DNA from: Elstera sp044372965
GTDB lineage: Bacteria; Pseudomonadota; Alphaproteobacteria; Elsterales; Elsteraceae
DNA length: 64,000 nt
NCBI RefSeq assembly: GCF_044372965.1
Contig: NZ_JBILQX010000002.1
Span: 5,612-69,611 of the forward strand
Reading direction: 5' to 3'
Part shown: piece by piece, positions 1 through 8,649 of the stretch
Position numbering within the stretch: the first letter of the stretch is position 1
How the letters are laid out: the number at the start of each line of letters is the position of its first letter
Program-made: the position numbers and the translations under genes
The notes under the pieces: model-generated
What the model was told of the DNA's origin: nothing
The model's input: only the letters and a program-made list of their open reading frames with translations
The model's database searches: none

Positions 1-853
1 GACTGAGCATCGCCGCACGTTTTTCCTGCCCGGCGCGAATCTCGGCTTCCCGTTGGTCGGCCTGAAGCTGGCGGTTCTGCTCGGCTTGCCCCTTAAATTG
101 CTCCAATGCGCTCGCAAGAGCCCCCAATTCGTCCCGCCGGCCGACACCGGGTACGCTGCCCGCAAGATCGCCCGCCGCAACCCGTGTCATCGCCCCGGTG
201 ATCAGGTTCAGCGGGGTAATGATTCCCCGCCGCGCCACGAAGGCCGACCCGATAAGCCCGAGAAGGATTCCCGAAACACCAAAGATTAGCGCGTACCGAT
301 CTGCGTCATCGGCATAAGTCAAGAAATCCTTGGCCTGATCTTCAACAATCTTGTTATTACGATTTTCGATCTCACGTAAATCTTGCCGAATAGCCGCGAC
401 CACAGAGATCTGCGCAAAGGCTTCCGATTCGGCCTTCGATAAACCGCTCGAACTGCCGTCATGGGTCATTGCCAGGATTGCAAGATAGGCTTTTTCATAG
501 GCTTGGAGTCGGGTGACGATGGCCGCGATATTCGTGCGATCCGCCGGATCAACAGCCCCCGCTTGTAACTGGTCTAGCCGGACTCGAAGGCGCTTGAGTT
601 CGTCGGCAGCCGTCGCCTCCATGGCTTTACGGTCTGTGGAGATCAGGTCGAGCGGCAGGAACTCGACGGCGCGCGCGAAAGAGAGAAGATTAGCCGTTGC
701 CCGCCCGGCTGCGTTCAACTGTTGAACGGCGGCAAGTTCGGCTTCGAACCGCATCCGACCTTCTTTGAGCGCCGCGCGGGAGAGGGCCACCATGCCTGCC
801 GTCAGCAAGCAGAGGCAAATCACGAGGCCAAAAATTTTATGCCCAATCTTCAT
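1..853 (-). CDS. Methyl-accepting chemotaxis protein, N-terminal part (cut by left edge)
   Basis: Partial chemoreceptor that would sense a ligand at the cytoplasmic membrane and signal to CheA/CheW. Seen: the gene begins with ATG at 853 (protein starts MKIGHKIFGLVICLCLL). A first transmembrane helix (about residues 7-28) is followed by a helical sensor region of about 160 residues, a second transmembrane segment near residues 190-212 and a HAMP domain ending in RRDELGALASALEQFK. The frame is open to base 1, so the signalling domain lies outside the window. The sequence is clearly homologous, segment by segment, to the complete receptor at 1298-2977, so the two arose by tandem duplication. No Shine-Dalgarno sequence stands out. 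The ligand cannot be inferred. Confidence 0.9.
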   Translation of the reverse strand, partial: MKIGHKIFGLVICLCLLTAGMVALSRAALKEGRMRFEAELAAVQQLNAAGRATANLLSFARAVEFLPLDLISTDRKAMEATAADELKRLRVRLDQLQAGAVDPADRTNIAAIVTRLQAYEKAYLAILAMTHDGSSSGLSKAESEAFAQISVVAAIRQDLREIENRNNKIVEDQAKDFLTYADDADRYALIFGVSGILLGLIGSAFVARRGIITPLNLITGAMTRVAAGDLAGSVPGVGRRDELGALASALEQFKGQAEQNRQLQADQREAEIRAGQEKRAAMLS

Positions 854-1141
854 CGAACGTCCCTTTCCCATTTAGCACCCAAGGCACAGTGCGATTGACT
901 GTAAAATCAAATATTTAATTTTTCATAAAAAATCAAAAGTATCATTAGAAATTATGTTAAGCTTTTTTTACAAGTAATGACAAAAAAATTATTGCATTGA
1001 GGAAATTTAGGAAACCCCCTCCTTTGCAGGAGTGATTAATATCGATTCGACTAAACGAATATTATTAATTGAATACATTTGAATGCGTATTTTTTGCCAA
1101 CCCCCACCTCCAAACCATTCCAAAAATGTTAATCTAAACAA

Positions 1142-1161
1142 ACGCTTGTCTAGACATGCGT
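1142..1161. promoter_or_regulatory. 20-bp near-palindrome between the chemoreceptor genes
   Basis: ACGCTTGTCTAGACATGCGT is an inverted repeat with a perfect 10-bp core (TGTCTAGACA) and one mismatch position per arm. It lies about 290 bases upstream of the receptor start at 853 and just past the terminator of the neighbouring receptor gene. It could bind a dimeric regulator. No regulator is identified and chance cannot be excluded. Confidence 0.3.
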
Positions 1162-1228
1162 CAAAATGGATCATCTAGATGACAAGAATATACCCAAAGG
1201 AACCACACCAGACCGCAGAAATGTTACA

Positions 1229-1259
1229 GAAAAAACCCAGCATCGGTGGCGATGCCGGG
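1229..1259 (-). terminator. Intrinsic terminator of the chemoreceptor gene at 1298-2977
   Basis: On the minus strand a 10-bp stem (CCCGGCATCG with CGATGCTGGG, one G-U pair) with a short loop is followed directly by TTTTTTCTG. It lies about 40 bases past the stop codon. Confidence 0.85.
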
Positions 1260-1297
1260 CGAGGATAGTCAGACATAAATTTCGGGGAAGCGGGACT

Positions 1298-2977
1298 TTA
1301 GGCCGCGCGGATCGAGGATAAAAAGAGGGCGACCGCCTCATCAAGGTGGGTGGCGGTCCGGTTCAGCCCCGCCGCCGCCGAACTCACCGCTTGGGCGGCC
1401 GAGCCGGTATCATTAGCGGCACCGTGCATTCGGTTGACGTTATCGGTGACGATATCCGTTCCGGCTGCAGCCTCCTGCACGTTCCGAGCAATCTCCCCGG
1501 TTGCTGCGCCTTGCTGGCCGACGGCGGCCGCAACAGTCGTGCTAAGATCGTTCATCCGCCGAATCACATCGGAAATATGCGTGACCATCTCCACCGCCGA
1601 ACCTGTTTCAGACTGGATTGCGGCGATTTGGGTTTGGATTTCGCTGGTCGCCCGGGCGGTTTGACTGGCCAGCGTTTTCACCTCACTCGCAACCACCGCA
1701 AAGCCCCGACCCGCATCGCCTGCGCGCGCGGCTTCAATGGTGGCATTGAGGGCCAAAAGATTGGTCTGTTCGGCAATTTCTTGAATCAACCGTACAACAT
1801 GGCCGATTCGGCCGGTGGATTCCGCCAAGGTGCCGATTGTCTCGCTGGTGGCAGTTGCCGCCTGCACGCCCTCTTCCGCCAAAAGAACCGATTGGCTGGC
1901 TTGGCGGGTGATTTCGGAAATCGAACTGCTCAATTCCTCGGTGGCCGAGGCGACCGTCTGGACATTGCCGGTCGTTTGATCAGCAGCGGTTGCGGCTTGC
2001 GAGGCTTGCCGCGCCGCCGTTTCAGCCGTTTGCGACAGGGCCTGTGCCCGCGCGCCTAAGCCTTCAGAGGCTTCGAGGGTTTCGCGTACTAGGGCGCCGA
2101 TACTTTGTTCGAACTGTTCGGCGAGGGCGAGCATGGCGAGGCGCTTTTCCTCGCTCGCCCGCTCTTCCGCCGCGCGGCGCTCGGCCTCCAGGCGCAAATT
2201 GGTCTCGGCTTGTGCTTTGAACCGATCCAGCGCGTCAGCGAGCCGTCCCAACTCGTCCCGCCGTTTCAGCCCCGGAATTTCAAGGGTCAGATCGCCCCCG
2301 GCCACGCGCCCCATGGCATCGGTAATCCGGGCGAGCGGGCCGGTAATGCCGCGCCGGGCGACAAGCAGCGAGCCCAACAGCCCCAGCGCAATCCCGGCGA
2401 GGCCAAACCCCTTCAGCACCGTATCGGAGTCGCTCGCCGCTATGCGGAACTCCGTCTTCGCGGCATTCACGATCTTGCTATTGCGATCTTCAATCTCGGT
2501 CAGCTTGCGCCGCAGCGCCGCTACCACCCGCCGCTGCGCCATAACCGCCTCAAGCGCCTGCGCCCGACCGTCGGCTGCCCCGTCTTTAGTCAGAGTGATG
2601 ATCGATAAATAGGCTTTTTCGTACCCATCAAGGCGCTCACGGAACTCGGCAACAGAGGTTTTATCGTCGGGATCGGCAGCGTTGCGCTCCAACTGATCCA
2701 GCCGCTCGCGCAGCCGCCCAAGCTCGTCCGTGGCGGCGGCTTCAAACGCTGCTCGGTCGCCGCTCGGCAGATCGAGCGGCATATACTCTACCGTTCGGGC
2801 GAAGGAGAGTAAGTGGGCGGTGGCCCGGCCCGCCGAATAGACCTGCTGGGTCGCCTGCGCCACCACTTCAAAGCGCTGGGTGGCATCGCTCAACGTGGCC
2901 ACCGCCAGCGCCACCATGCCGCCGATCAGTAGGCACAAAAAAATGACGACGCCCACAACCTTGTGACCAATTTTCAT
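1298..2977 (-). CDS. Methyl-accepting chemotaxis protein
   Basis: Membrane chemoreceptor of 559 residues. From the N-terminus: a transmembrane helix (about 7-28), a helical periplasmic sensor of about 160 residues, a second transmembrane helix near 190-212, a HAMP domain (RRDELGRLADAL) and a cytoplasmic signalling domain. The hairpin tip reads EIAEQTNLLALNATIEAARA, the CheA/CheW-binding hallmark. There is no C-terminal pentapeptide for tethering CheR/CheB. Start: the frame is open to a start at 3031, but ATG at 2977 is preferred because it follows AGAGGAGCGGAGCG and because the tandem paralogue begins with the same MKIGHK. The gene has its own terminator downstream and is separated from infB by another, so it is probably monocistronic. 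Confidence 0.95.
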   Translation of the reverse strand: MKIGHKVVGVVIFLCLLIGGMVALAVATLSDATQRFEVVAQATQQVYSAGRATAHLLSFARTVEYMPLDLPSGDRAAFEAAATDELGRLRERLDQLERNAADPDDKTSVAEFRERLDGYEKAYLSIITLTKDGAADGRAQALEAVMAQRRVVAALRRKLTEIEDRNSKIVNAAKTEFRIAASDSDTVLKGFGLAGIALGLLGSLLVARRGITGPLARITDAMGRVAGGDLTLEIPGLKRRDELGRLADALDRFKAQAETNLRLEAERRAAEERASEEKRLAMLALAEQFEQSIGALVRETLEASEGLGARAQALSQTAETAARQASQAATAADQTTGNVQTVASATEELSSSISEITRQASQSVLLAEEGVQAATATSETIGTLAESTGRIGHVVRLIQEIAEQTNLLALNATIEAARAGDAGRGFAVVASEVKTLASQTARATSEIQTQIAAIQSETGSAVEMVTHISDVIRRMNDLSTTVAAAVGQQGAATGEIARNVQEAAAGTDIVTDNVNRMHGAANDTGSAAQAVSSAAAGLNRTATHLDEAVALFLSSIRAA

Positions 2978-3168
2978 CGCTCCGCTCCTCTTGCCTGATC
3001 TGGTGCGAGGAATAGGGCGGTTCCGGGCCATGCCGGACGCCTAACCTGACCAGACGGTCAAGCAATACTTACGCCATACCCGCTTCCGATATCCATTCAA
3101 ACTTTCGAGTCGCGTCTTAGCAAGTTTGCCTTGATTAATTTTTAGCTAAACGCGCCGCCAAACGAGAA

Positions 3169-3192
3169 AGGGGGAGGCTTGCGCCTCCCCCT
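3169..3192 (-). terminator. Hairpin terminator after infB
   Basis: A perfect 10-bp inverted repeat (AGGGGGAGGC, loop TTGC, GCCTCCCCCT) begins about 27 bases past the infB stop. On the minus strand it is followed by a weak T-rich run (TTCTCGTTT). It closes the translation operon ahead of the chemoreceptor gene. Confidence 0.7.
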
Positions 3193-3218
3193 ATTCAAAA
3201 ACCGAACTCTTGGCCGGG

Positions 3219-6200
3219 CTAGAGCGAGCGGGCCTCTTCGACGATTTCGAAGCACTCAATCATGTCGCCAATCTTAAGGTCGTTATAGTTATCGAACGCC
3301 ATACCGCATTCGAAGCCTTGCTTCACTTCCTTCACTTCGTCCTTAAAGCGACGGAGCGTTTTCAGCGTGCCTTCGTGGATAACCACATTGTCGCGTAGCA
3401 GGCGAACCTTGTTGCCGCGCTTCACCAAACCTTCGGTGATCATACAACCCGCAACGCTGCCCGACTTGGTAAGTTGGAAGACTTCGCGGATTTCGGCGTA
3501 GCCGAGGAAGTTTTCGCGCATTTCCGGTGCGAGCATGCCCGAGAGCGCCGCTTTTACGTCATCGACCACATTGTAGATGATCGAATAGTAGCGGATCTCG
3601 ACATTGTCGCGGCGGGCCAATTCGCGGGCTTGGGCATTAGCGCGCACGTTAAAGGCGATAATCATCGCCCCCGAGGCGCGGGCCAAGGTCACATCGCTTT
3701 CCGAGATTGCCCCCACGCCCGACGACAGAATGCGCGTCGTCACTTCCGGCGTGGACAGGCGACCGATCGAAGCGATGATGGCTTCCAACGAACCCTGCAC
3801 GTCCGACTTAATGACAATCGGCAGTTCTTTCGCTTCGCCAGCGGCGATTTGCGAGAGCATCTGTTCGACCGTACCGCGCGCGCCGCGCTTGGCATCGGCA
3901 TCGCGGCGGCGTTGTTGACGATATTGCACAACGTCACGGGCGCGGGCGTCCGAATCGACCACGACCATTTCATCGCCCGCCATCGGCGTGCCCTGCAAAC
4001 CGAGCACTTCTACCGGAACCGACGGCCCGGCTTCCTTAACCTGCTCGCCCTTGTCGTTCACGAGGGCGCGCACGCGGCCCCATTCCGACCCGGCGACGAA
4101 AATATCGCCGACCCGCAAGGTCCCCCGCTGAATAAGGCAGGTCGCCACCGGACCGCGACCGCGATCAAGCTTGGCTTCCACGATAATGCCTTCCGCCGGA
4201 CGGTTCGGATTGGCCTTCAGTTCCAGAATTTCGGCCTGGAGCAGAATGGCTTCTTCGAGCTTATCGAGATTGGTGCGGGCTTTCGCCGACACTTCAATCG
4301 CAATCACATCGCCGCCCAGGGCTTCCACGACGAGTTCATGCTGCAACAACTCGTTATGCACCTTGGCCACATTGGCCGAGGGCTTATCGATCTTGTTAAT
4401 CGCCACCACGATGGGCACGCCCGCCGCTTTGGCATGGCGAATAGCCTCAACGGTTTGCGGCATGATGCCATCGTCGGCCGCCACCACCAGAACGACGATA
4501 TCGGTGACGTTAGCACCGCGTGCGCGCATTTCGGTGAAGGCTTCGTGACCCGGCGTATCGATGAAGGTGATATTGGCACCACTTTCGAGCTTCACCTGAT
4601 ACGCGCCGATATGCTGGGTAATCCCCCCAGCTTCGCGGCTGGCCACATCGGTAAAGCGCAAAGCATCGAGCAGCGAGGTTTTGCCGTGATCGACGTGACC
4701 CATGACAGTGACGACCGGGCCGCGATCCAACAATTCTTCGTCGCGATCGGCCTCCCCGCGCAGACCAATTTCAACGTCGCTATCGGAGGCACGCTTCGGC
4801 GTATGGCCGAATTCCTGCACGATCAGTTCCGCCGTATCGCTGTCGATGGTTTGGTTGATTGTCGCCATCACGCCCATGCGCATCAGGGCCTTGATCACCT
4901 CGCCGCCGCGTTCGGCCATACGAGATGCAAGTTCCTGAACCGTAATCGCATCGGGAATAATCACTTCGCGCAGCACCTTATCTTGTTGGCGCTGCAGCAT
5001 CCGCAGACGTTCTTTTTCACGGGCACGACGCATCGAGGCCATGGAGCGCATGCGGCTCTGGTCGCCCGAATCGAGCGCTTGATTGACGGTAATCTTACCG
5101 CCACGGCGGCGATCATCGGTCGTGGTCCGGCGCGGGGGTGGAGCCGGAGGACGCTTCGCGCCACCGGGGGCACCGCCGCCGCCGCCACCACCGCCGCCAC
5201 CGCGACGGGCGCGGCCTGCGGCATCATCTTCTTCCTCAACGCGGCCCGTGGGCAGCACCGTGGGAATCGCAACGCGGTTGGAGGCGTTTTCGCGCACCAC
5301 ACCGCCGGGAGCCGGATTGGCGGCGGCGCGTTTGGCCGCCTCTTCCTGCTCCACTTTGCGGCGGGCGTCCTGTTCGGCCTTAACCACGGCTTCTTCGGCT
5401 TCGCGCTTCTTGCGAATTTCGTCTTCCGCCGCACGGATAACGGCTTCCTCGGCTTCGCGAATCTTGCGCGCCGCGTCTTCGATGGCTTTACGCGCGGCGT
5501 CTTCTGCCGCCCGTTTAGCGTCTTCCTCGGCGCGCTTTTGCGCTTCTTGGAGAACGCGCAAACGATGGGCGCGTTCTTCTTCGGTCAGCGTGCGCAGCGC
5601 TTGCGGGCGGCGATTACCGCCGGACGCAGCTTGATTACCACCACCACCACCACCGGGCCGCTGTTGCGGCGGCGGGGCGACGCGCGGCGGCTGGGTGACG
5701 ACACGGCCACCACGACCGCCCATGCGATCCGGCGCGCTATCGGCCGACGGGGTTGCAACGCGCGGGGCTTGCGCCACGGGCGCTGCCGGAGCCGGAGCAA
5801 CGGCGGCACCTGCGACCGGGGCGCGCGAGGCGGTTCCCAGCGGCACGGTTCCGGTCGCTGGACCAGCCTTTACCGGAACGACCGGAATTTCGACAGCGGG
5901 GGCGGCTGCCACCGGCGCCGGAGCGGGCGCAACGGGGGCCGGGGCCACTTCGACCGGAGCAATCTCAACGGGTGCTTCGGCGATGGGCGCGGGGGCGACG
6001 GCCGCGGGCGCTTCCACCACGGGGGCCGGAGCCTCGCTGACCACGGGCGCAGCAACCGGCTTCAACGGCGGCGGCGCGGGCGGCGTTGCCGACAGGGCTG
6101 CCGCGACCGGGCTGGCGACGGGTTGCGCTGGGGCAGCAACTACCGGGGCCGGGGCCGCAGGCGCGTCCGCCGGAGCATCGGTGCTCACGCGCTTCTTTTT

Positions 6201-6341
6201 TACCTCAACTTGAACCGTCTTCGACCGACCGTGCGAAAAACTTTGGCGCACCTGTTGGGTCTCGACCGGCTTCTTGAGCTCGAGCTTACCCCTGCTCAAC
6301 GTGAGGGGTTTCTTACCGCTTTGCTCGTTCTCGTTCGTCAT
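3219..6341 (-). CDS. infB: Translation initiation factor IF-2
   Basis: GTPase that places initiator tRNA on the 30S subunit and promotes subunit joining. The 1040-residue protein has a long low-complexity N-terminal half: an Ala/Pro/Val-rich stretch (about 55-200), a charged coiled coil rich in Ala, Glu, Lys and Arg (about 260-345) and a poly-glycine tract near residue 385. The IF2_N domain follows (ITVQELASRM). The G domain shows G1 GHVDHGKTS, G3 DTPGHEAF and G4 NKID. Domains II-IV end at EEARSL. The start MTNENEQSGKK overlaps the stop of the YlxR gene by 4 bases, indicating translational coupling. The length is at the long end for the family, as is usual in alphaproteobacteria. Only the disordered N-terminal part is unusual. 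Confidence 0.98.
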   Translation of the reverse strand: MTNENEQSGKKPLTLSRGKLELKKPVETQQVRQSFSHGRSKTVQVEVKKKRVSTDAPADAPAAPAPVVAAPAQPVASPVAAALSATPPAPPPLKPVAAPVVSEAPAPVVEAPAAVAPAPIAEAPVEIAPVEVAPAPVAPAPAPVAAAPAVEIPVVPVKAGPATGTVPLGTASRAPVAGAAVAPAPAAPVAQAPRVATPSADSAPDRMGGRGGRVVTQPPRVAPPPQQRPGGGGGGNQAASGGNRRPQALRTLTEEERAHRLRVLQEAQKRAEEDAKRAAEDAARKAIEDAARKIREAEEAVIRAAEDEIRKKREAEEAVVKAEQDARRKVEQEEAAKRAAANPAPGGVVRENASNRVAIPTVLPTGRVEEEDDAAGRARRGGGGGGGGGGAPGGAKRPPAPPPRRTTTDDRRRGGKITVNQALDSGDQSRMRSMASMRRAREKERLRMLQRQQDKVLREVIIPDAITVQELASRMAERGGEVIKALMRMGVMATINQTIDSDTAELIVQEFGHTPKRASDSDVEIGLRGEADRDEELLDRGPVVTVMGHVDHGKTSLLDALRFTDVASREAGGITQHIGAYQVKLESGANITFIDTPGHEAFTEMRARGANVTDIVVLVVAADDGIMPQTVEAIRHAKAAGVPIVVAINKIDKPSANVAKVHNELLQHELVVEALGGDVIAIEVSAKARTNLDKLEEAILLQAEILELKANPNRPAEGIIVEAKLDRGRGPVATCLIQRGTLRVGDIFVAGSEWGRVRALVNDKGEQVKEAGPSVPVEVLGLQGTPMAGDEMVVVDSDARARDVVQYRQQRRRDADAKRGARGTVEQMLSQIAAGEAKELPIVIKSDVQGSLEAIIASIGRLSTPEVTTRILSSGVGAISESDVTLARASGAMIIAFNVRANAQARELARRDNVEIRYYSIIYNVVDDVKAALSGMLAPEMRENFLGYAEIREVFQLTKSGSVAGCMITEGLVKRGNKVRLLRDNVVIHEGTLKTLRRFKDEVKEVKQGFECGMAFDNYNDLKIGDMIECFEIVEEARSL

Positions 6342-7054
6342 GCTCTTGCGACTTCCTGCTCAAACCCATCCGCGCGCAACTGAGAAAGCCGCGCAAATTC
6401 CTCATCCAGACGCTGGGCCAGCCCCCCGGGGGAGATGGCCACATGCACCAGATGATCTCTTCCGAACGGGGCCGCTAACTGCGTCGCGTTAAGAAGAGAC
6501 CATTCCCGTCCCGGATTCTCGGGCCGGGATGCCTGCCCTGGCTGCGCGCGTAAGGCGGCAAACAGGGACGAGAGTTTCGACCGCCCACCGGCAGCCCCAT
6601 CACACGCCTGGATTAGCAAAGCGGCACGATTGGCCCGAACCCAGGCTTCCGCCTGGTCGTACCCAATCACCGCTTGCCCCGCTCGGCGCGCAAGACCCAA
6701 TAAACTACCGCACCGGGCGGCAATCAAGTGGGCCAAGCGGTCGGCCCAATCGTCCGGCACCTGTACCGGACGCTTAGCCGCCTTAGCAAAAGCGCGCTTC
6801 TTCAGCGCCTGTCCTATCGCTTCCCGGCTGGGGGTTATATAGAGCCCCCGGCCCGGAAGTTTAGTCTCAAGATCGGGCACCAGCACCCCATCCGGCGACA
6901 CCACACACCGCACCAACTCGGCTTTAGGCCGCAGGGCGAAGGTGGCGACGCAGCGCCGCGTGGGGCCGGTGTCCGGGAAATTCTCCTCGGCATAGGCTGC
7001 ATCCGCAGCGTCCGCGTTCAAGATTTCCGCCGATGTCGGCTCCAGCGGCTGCAC
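6338..7054 (-). CDS. YlxR (DUF448) / L7Ae-like RNA-binding fusion protein
   Basis: Nucleic acid-binding protein of the nusA-infB operon. The first half carries the DUF448/YlxR signature (RRCVATFALRPKAELVR, then GRGLYITPS). The second half resembles the L7Ae/YlxQ fold (SLLGLARRAGQAVIGYDQ). In Firmicutes these are separate ylxR and ylxQ genes; the fused form is common in alphaproteobacteria. Start: the frame opens with TTG at 7090, inside nusA. GTG at 7054 is preferred because GGGAG lies 10 bases upstream and it follows the nusA stop closely. There is no ATG near the N-terminus. The end overlaps infB by 4 bases. The precise function is not established; YlxR has been linked to RNase P and transcription control in other bacteria. 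Confidence 0.88.
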   Translation of the reverse strand: MQPLEPTSAEILNADAADAAYAEENFPDTGPTRRCVATFALRPKAELVRCVVSPDGVLVPDLETKLPGRGLYITPSREAIGQALKKRAFAKAAKRPVQVPDDWADRLAHLIAARCGSLLGLARRAGQAVIGYDQAEAWVRANRAALLIQACDGAAGGRSKLSSLFAALRAQPGQASRPENPGREWSLLNATQLAAPFGRDHLVHVAISPGGLAQRLDEEFARLSQLRADGFEQEVARA

Positions 7055-7059
7055 CCGGC

Positions 7060-8568
7060 TTAGGCTCCCGCCTCTTCGTCGGTGAACCAATGGGCGCGCG
7101 CGGCCATGATGATGTCATTGGCTTGCGCTTCGTCGAGGCCCGAGTCGGTCCCGGCGATTTCCAACAGTTCGTCCGACGCGAGATCACCCACGTCATCCAG
7201 GGTTTTGAGACCCTTTTCACCCAATTTCACCAGCAGACCCGGCGTGATGCCCGGCAGGGCCGCCACATCATCGGCCACGCCCATCGTTTTGCGCTGCTCT
7301 TCGAACGCAACGTCGCGCTGTTCGATATAGGCGGCGGCACGGGCTTGCAGTTCGGTGGCGATATCGTCGTCGAAGCCTTCGATGGACGCGAGTTCCTCGG
7401 TGGCAACGCCGGTGATTTCTTCGAGCGTGCTAAAGCCTTCCGAGACCAAGAGATGGGCGATGAGTTCGTCCACGTCCAGGGCTTCGATGAAAAGCTGCGA
7501 GCGGGCGCGAATATCTTCCTGACGGCGCTCCGAATCCTGCTTTTCGGTCATAATATCGATGTCCCAGCCCGTAAGCTGCGACGCCAAACGCACATTCTGC
7601 CCGCGCCGACCGATGGCCAGCGACAGTTGATCGTCGGGGACGATCACATCGATACGATGGGCTTCCTCGTCCAGCACGACCTTAGCAACTTCTGCCGGGG
7701 CAAGCGCGTTGACGACGAAGGTCGCAGGATCGGGCGACCAGGGAATAATGTCGATCTTTTCGCCCTGAAGCTCGCCGACAACCGCCTGAACGCGGCTCCC
7801 GCGCATCCCGACGCACGCCCCGACCGGGTCGATGCTGCTATCGTTGGAATGCACACCAATCTTAGCGCGGCTCCCCGGATCGCGCGCAACGGCGCGGATT
7901 TCGATGATGCCATCGTAGACTTCCGGCACTTCTTGGCTGAAAAGTTTCGCCATGAACTGCGGATGGGTGCGCGAGAGGAAAATCTGCGGGCCGCGCTGTT
8001 CGCGGCGGACGTCATAGATATAGGCGCGCACACGGTCGCCGGGGCGGAAGGTTTCGCGCGGCAGCAACTCGTCGCGGCGCAGGATCGATTCGGCACGGCC
8101 CAGGTCAATCGTGACATTGCCGAACTCGACGCGTTTGACGACACCATTGATGATTTCGCCGACGCGGTCCTTAAATTCCTTGAACTGACGGTCGCGTTCG
8201 GCATCGCGGACGCGCTGCACGATCACCTGTTTGGCAGTCTGCGCGGCGATACGGCCGAATTCGATCGGCGGCAACGGTTCAGTCAGGAAGTCGCCGATTT
8301 CGGCGTCCGGGTTCCGATCCTGCGCTTCGATCAGGCTGATTTGCGTGGCTTCATTATCGACGGTTTCAACGACTTCACGGAACCGACGCAGACGAATCTC
8401 GCCGTTCGCGCGGTCAATTTCAGCGCGAATATCGTGCTCGACCCCGTACTTCGACCGTCCGGCCTTCTGAATGGCCTGCTCCATCGCCACCAGAACTTCT
8501 TCGCGGTCGATGCCCTTTTCCCGGGCGACGGTATCGGCGACTTGCAGCAGTTCAACTCTGGTTAACAC
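7060..8568 (-). CDS. nusA: Transcription termination/antitermination factor NusA
   Basis: RNA polymerase-associated factor for pausing, termination and antitermination. The 502-residue protein shows the N-terminal polymerase-binding domain (about 1-130, with VARERKGIDREEVL-like helices), an S1 domain (about 135-200, GDRVRAYIYDVRRE), tandem KH domains (about 230-345, including CVGMRGSRVQAVVGEL and AIGRRGQNVRLA) and two C-terminal acidic helix-hairpin-helix repeats typical of proteobacteria. The start is GTG at 8568, with GGAACC about 7 bases upstream. The order rimP-nusA-ylxR-infB is the conserved bacterial one. The gene lies 81 bases from rimP and 5 bases from the chosen ylxR start. Confidence 0.98.
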   Translation of the reverse strand: MLTRVELLQVADTVAREKGIDREEVLVAMEQAIQKAGRSKYGVEHDIRAEIDRANGEIRLRRFREVVETVDNEATQISLIEAQDRNPDAEIGDFLTEPLPPIEFGRIAAQTAKQVIVQRVRDAERDRQFKEFKDRVGEIINGVVKRVEFGNVTIDLGRAESILRRDELLPRETFRPGDRVRAYIYDVRREQRGPQIFLSRTHPQFMAKLFSQEVPEVYDGIIEIRAVARDPGSRAKIGVHSNDSSIDPVGACVGMRGSRVQAVVGELQGEKIDIIPWSPDPATFVVNALAPAEVAKVVLDEEAHRIDVIVPDDQLSLAIGRRGQNVRLASQLTGWDIDIMTEKQDSERRQEDIRARSQLFIEALDVDELIAHLLVSEGFSTLEEITGVATEELASIEGFDDDIATELQARAAAYIEQRDVAFEEQRKTMGVADDVAALPGITPGLLVKLGEKGLKTLDDVGDLASDELLEIAGTDSGLDEAQANDIIMAARAHWFTDEEAGA

Positions 8569-8649
8569 GGTCTTGGTTCCATTCGTCCGTCAATGTCGCG
8601 TCGCATCCTCTCGTGCCGGGGGTCGGGCCGAACCGGCAACGACGCTAGG

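Larger units (their letters stand above)
854..1297. other. AT-rich spacer between the two chemoreceptor genes
   Basis: About 440 bases with no credible gene. The stretch 890-1110 is strikingly A+T-rich compared with the surrounding coding DNA and should hold the promoter of the receptor gene that starts at 853. It also contains a near-palindrome at 1142-1161 and the terminator of the downstream receptor gene at 1229-1259. A small hairpin CTCCT-ttgc-AGGAG lies near 1020-1033. I could not pick a convincing sigma-54 or sigma-28 promoter. Confidence 0.6.

Noticed and set aside
854..1297. Sigma-54 or sigma-28 promoter for the chemoreceptor genes
   Set aside because: No convincing TGGCAC-N5-TTGC or flagellar-type element could be placed.
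3474..6383. 969-codon open frame antisense to infB
   Set aside because: High-GC codon use opens the opposite frame; no domain is recognisable and IF-2 is unmistakable on the other strand. The same holds for the long frames opposite nusA (7033-8565) and phoX (45977-47824).
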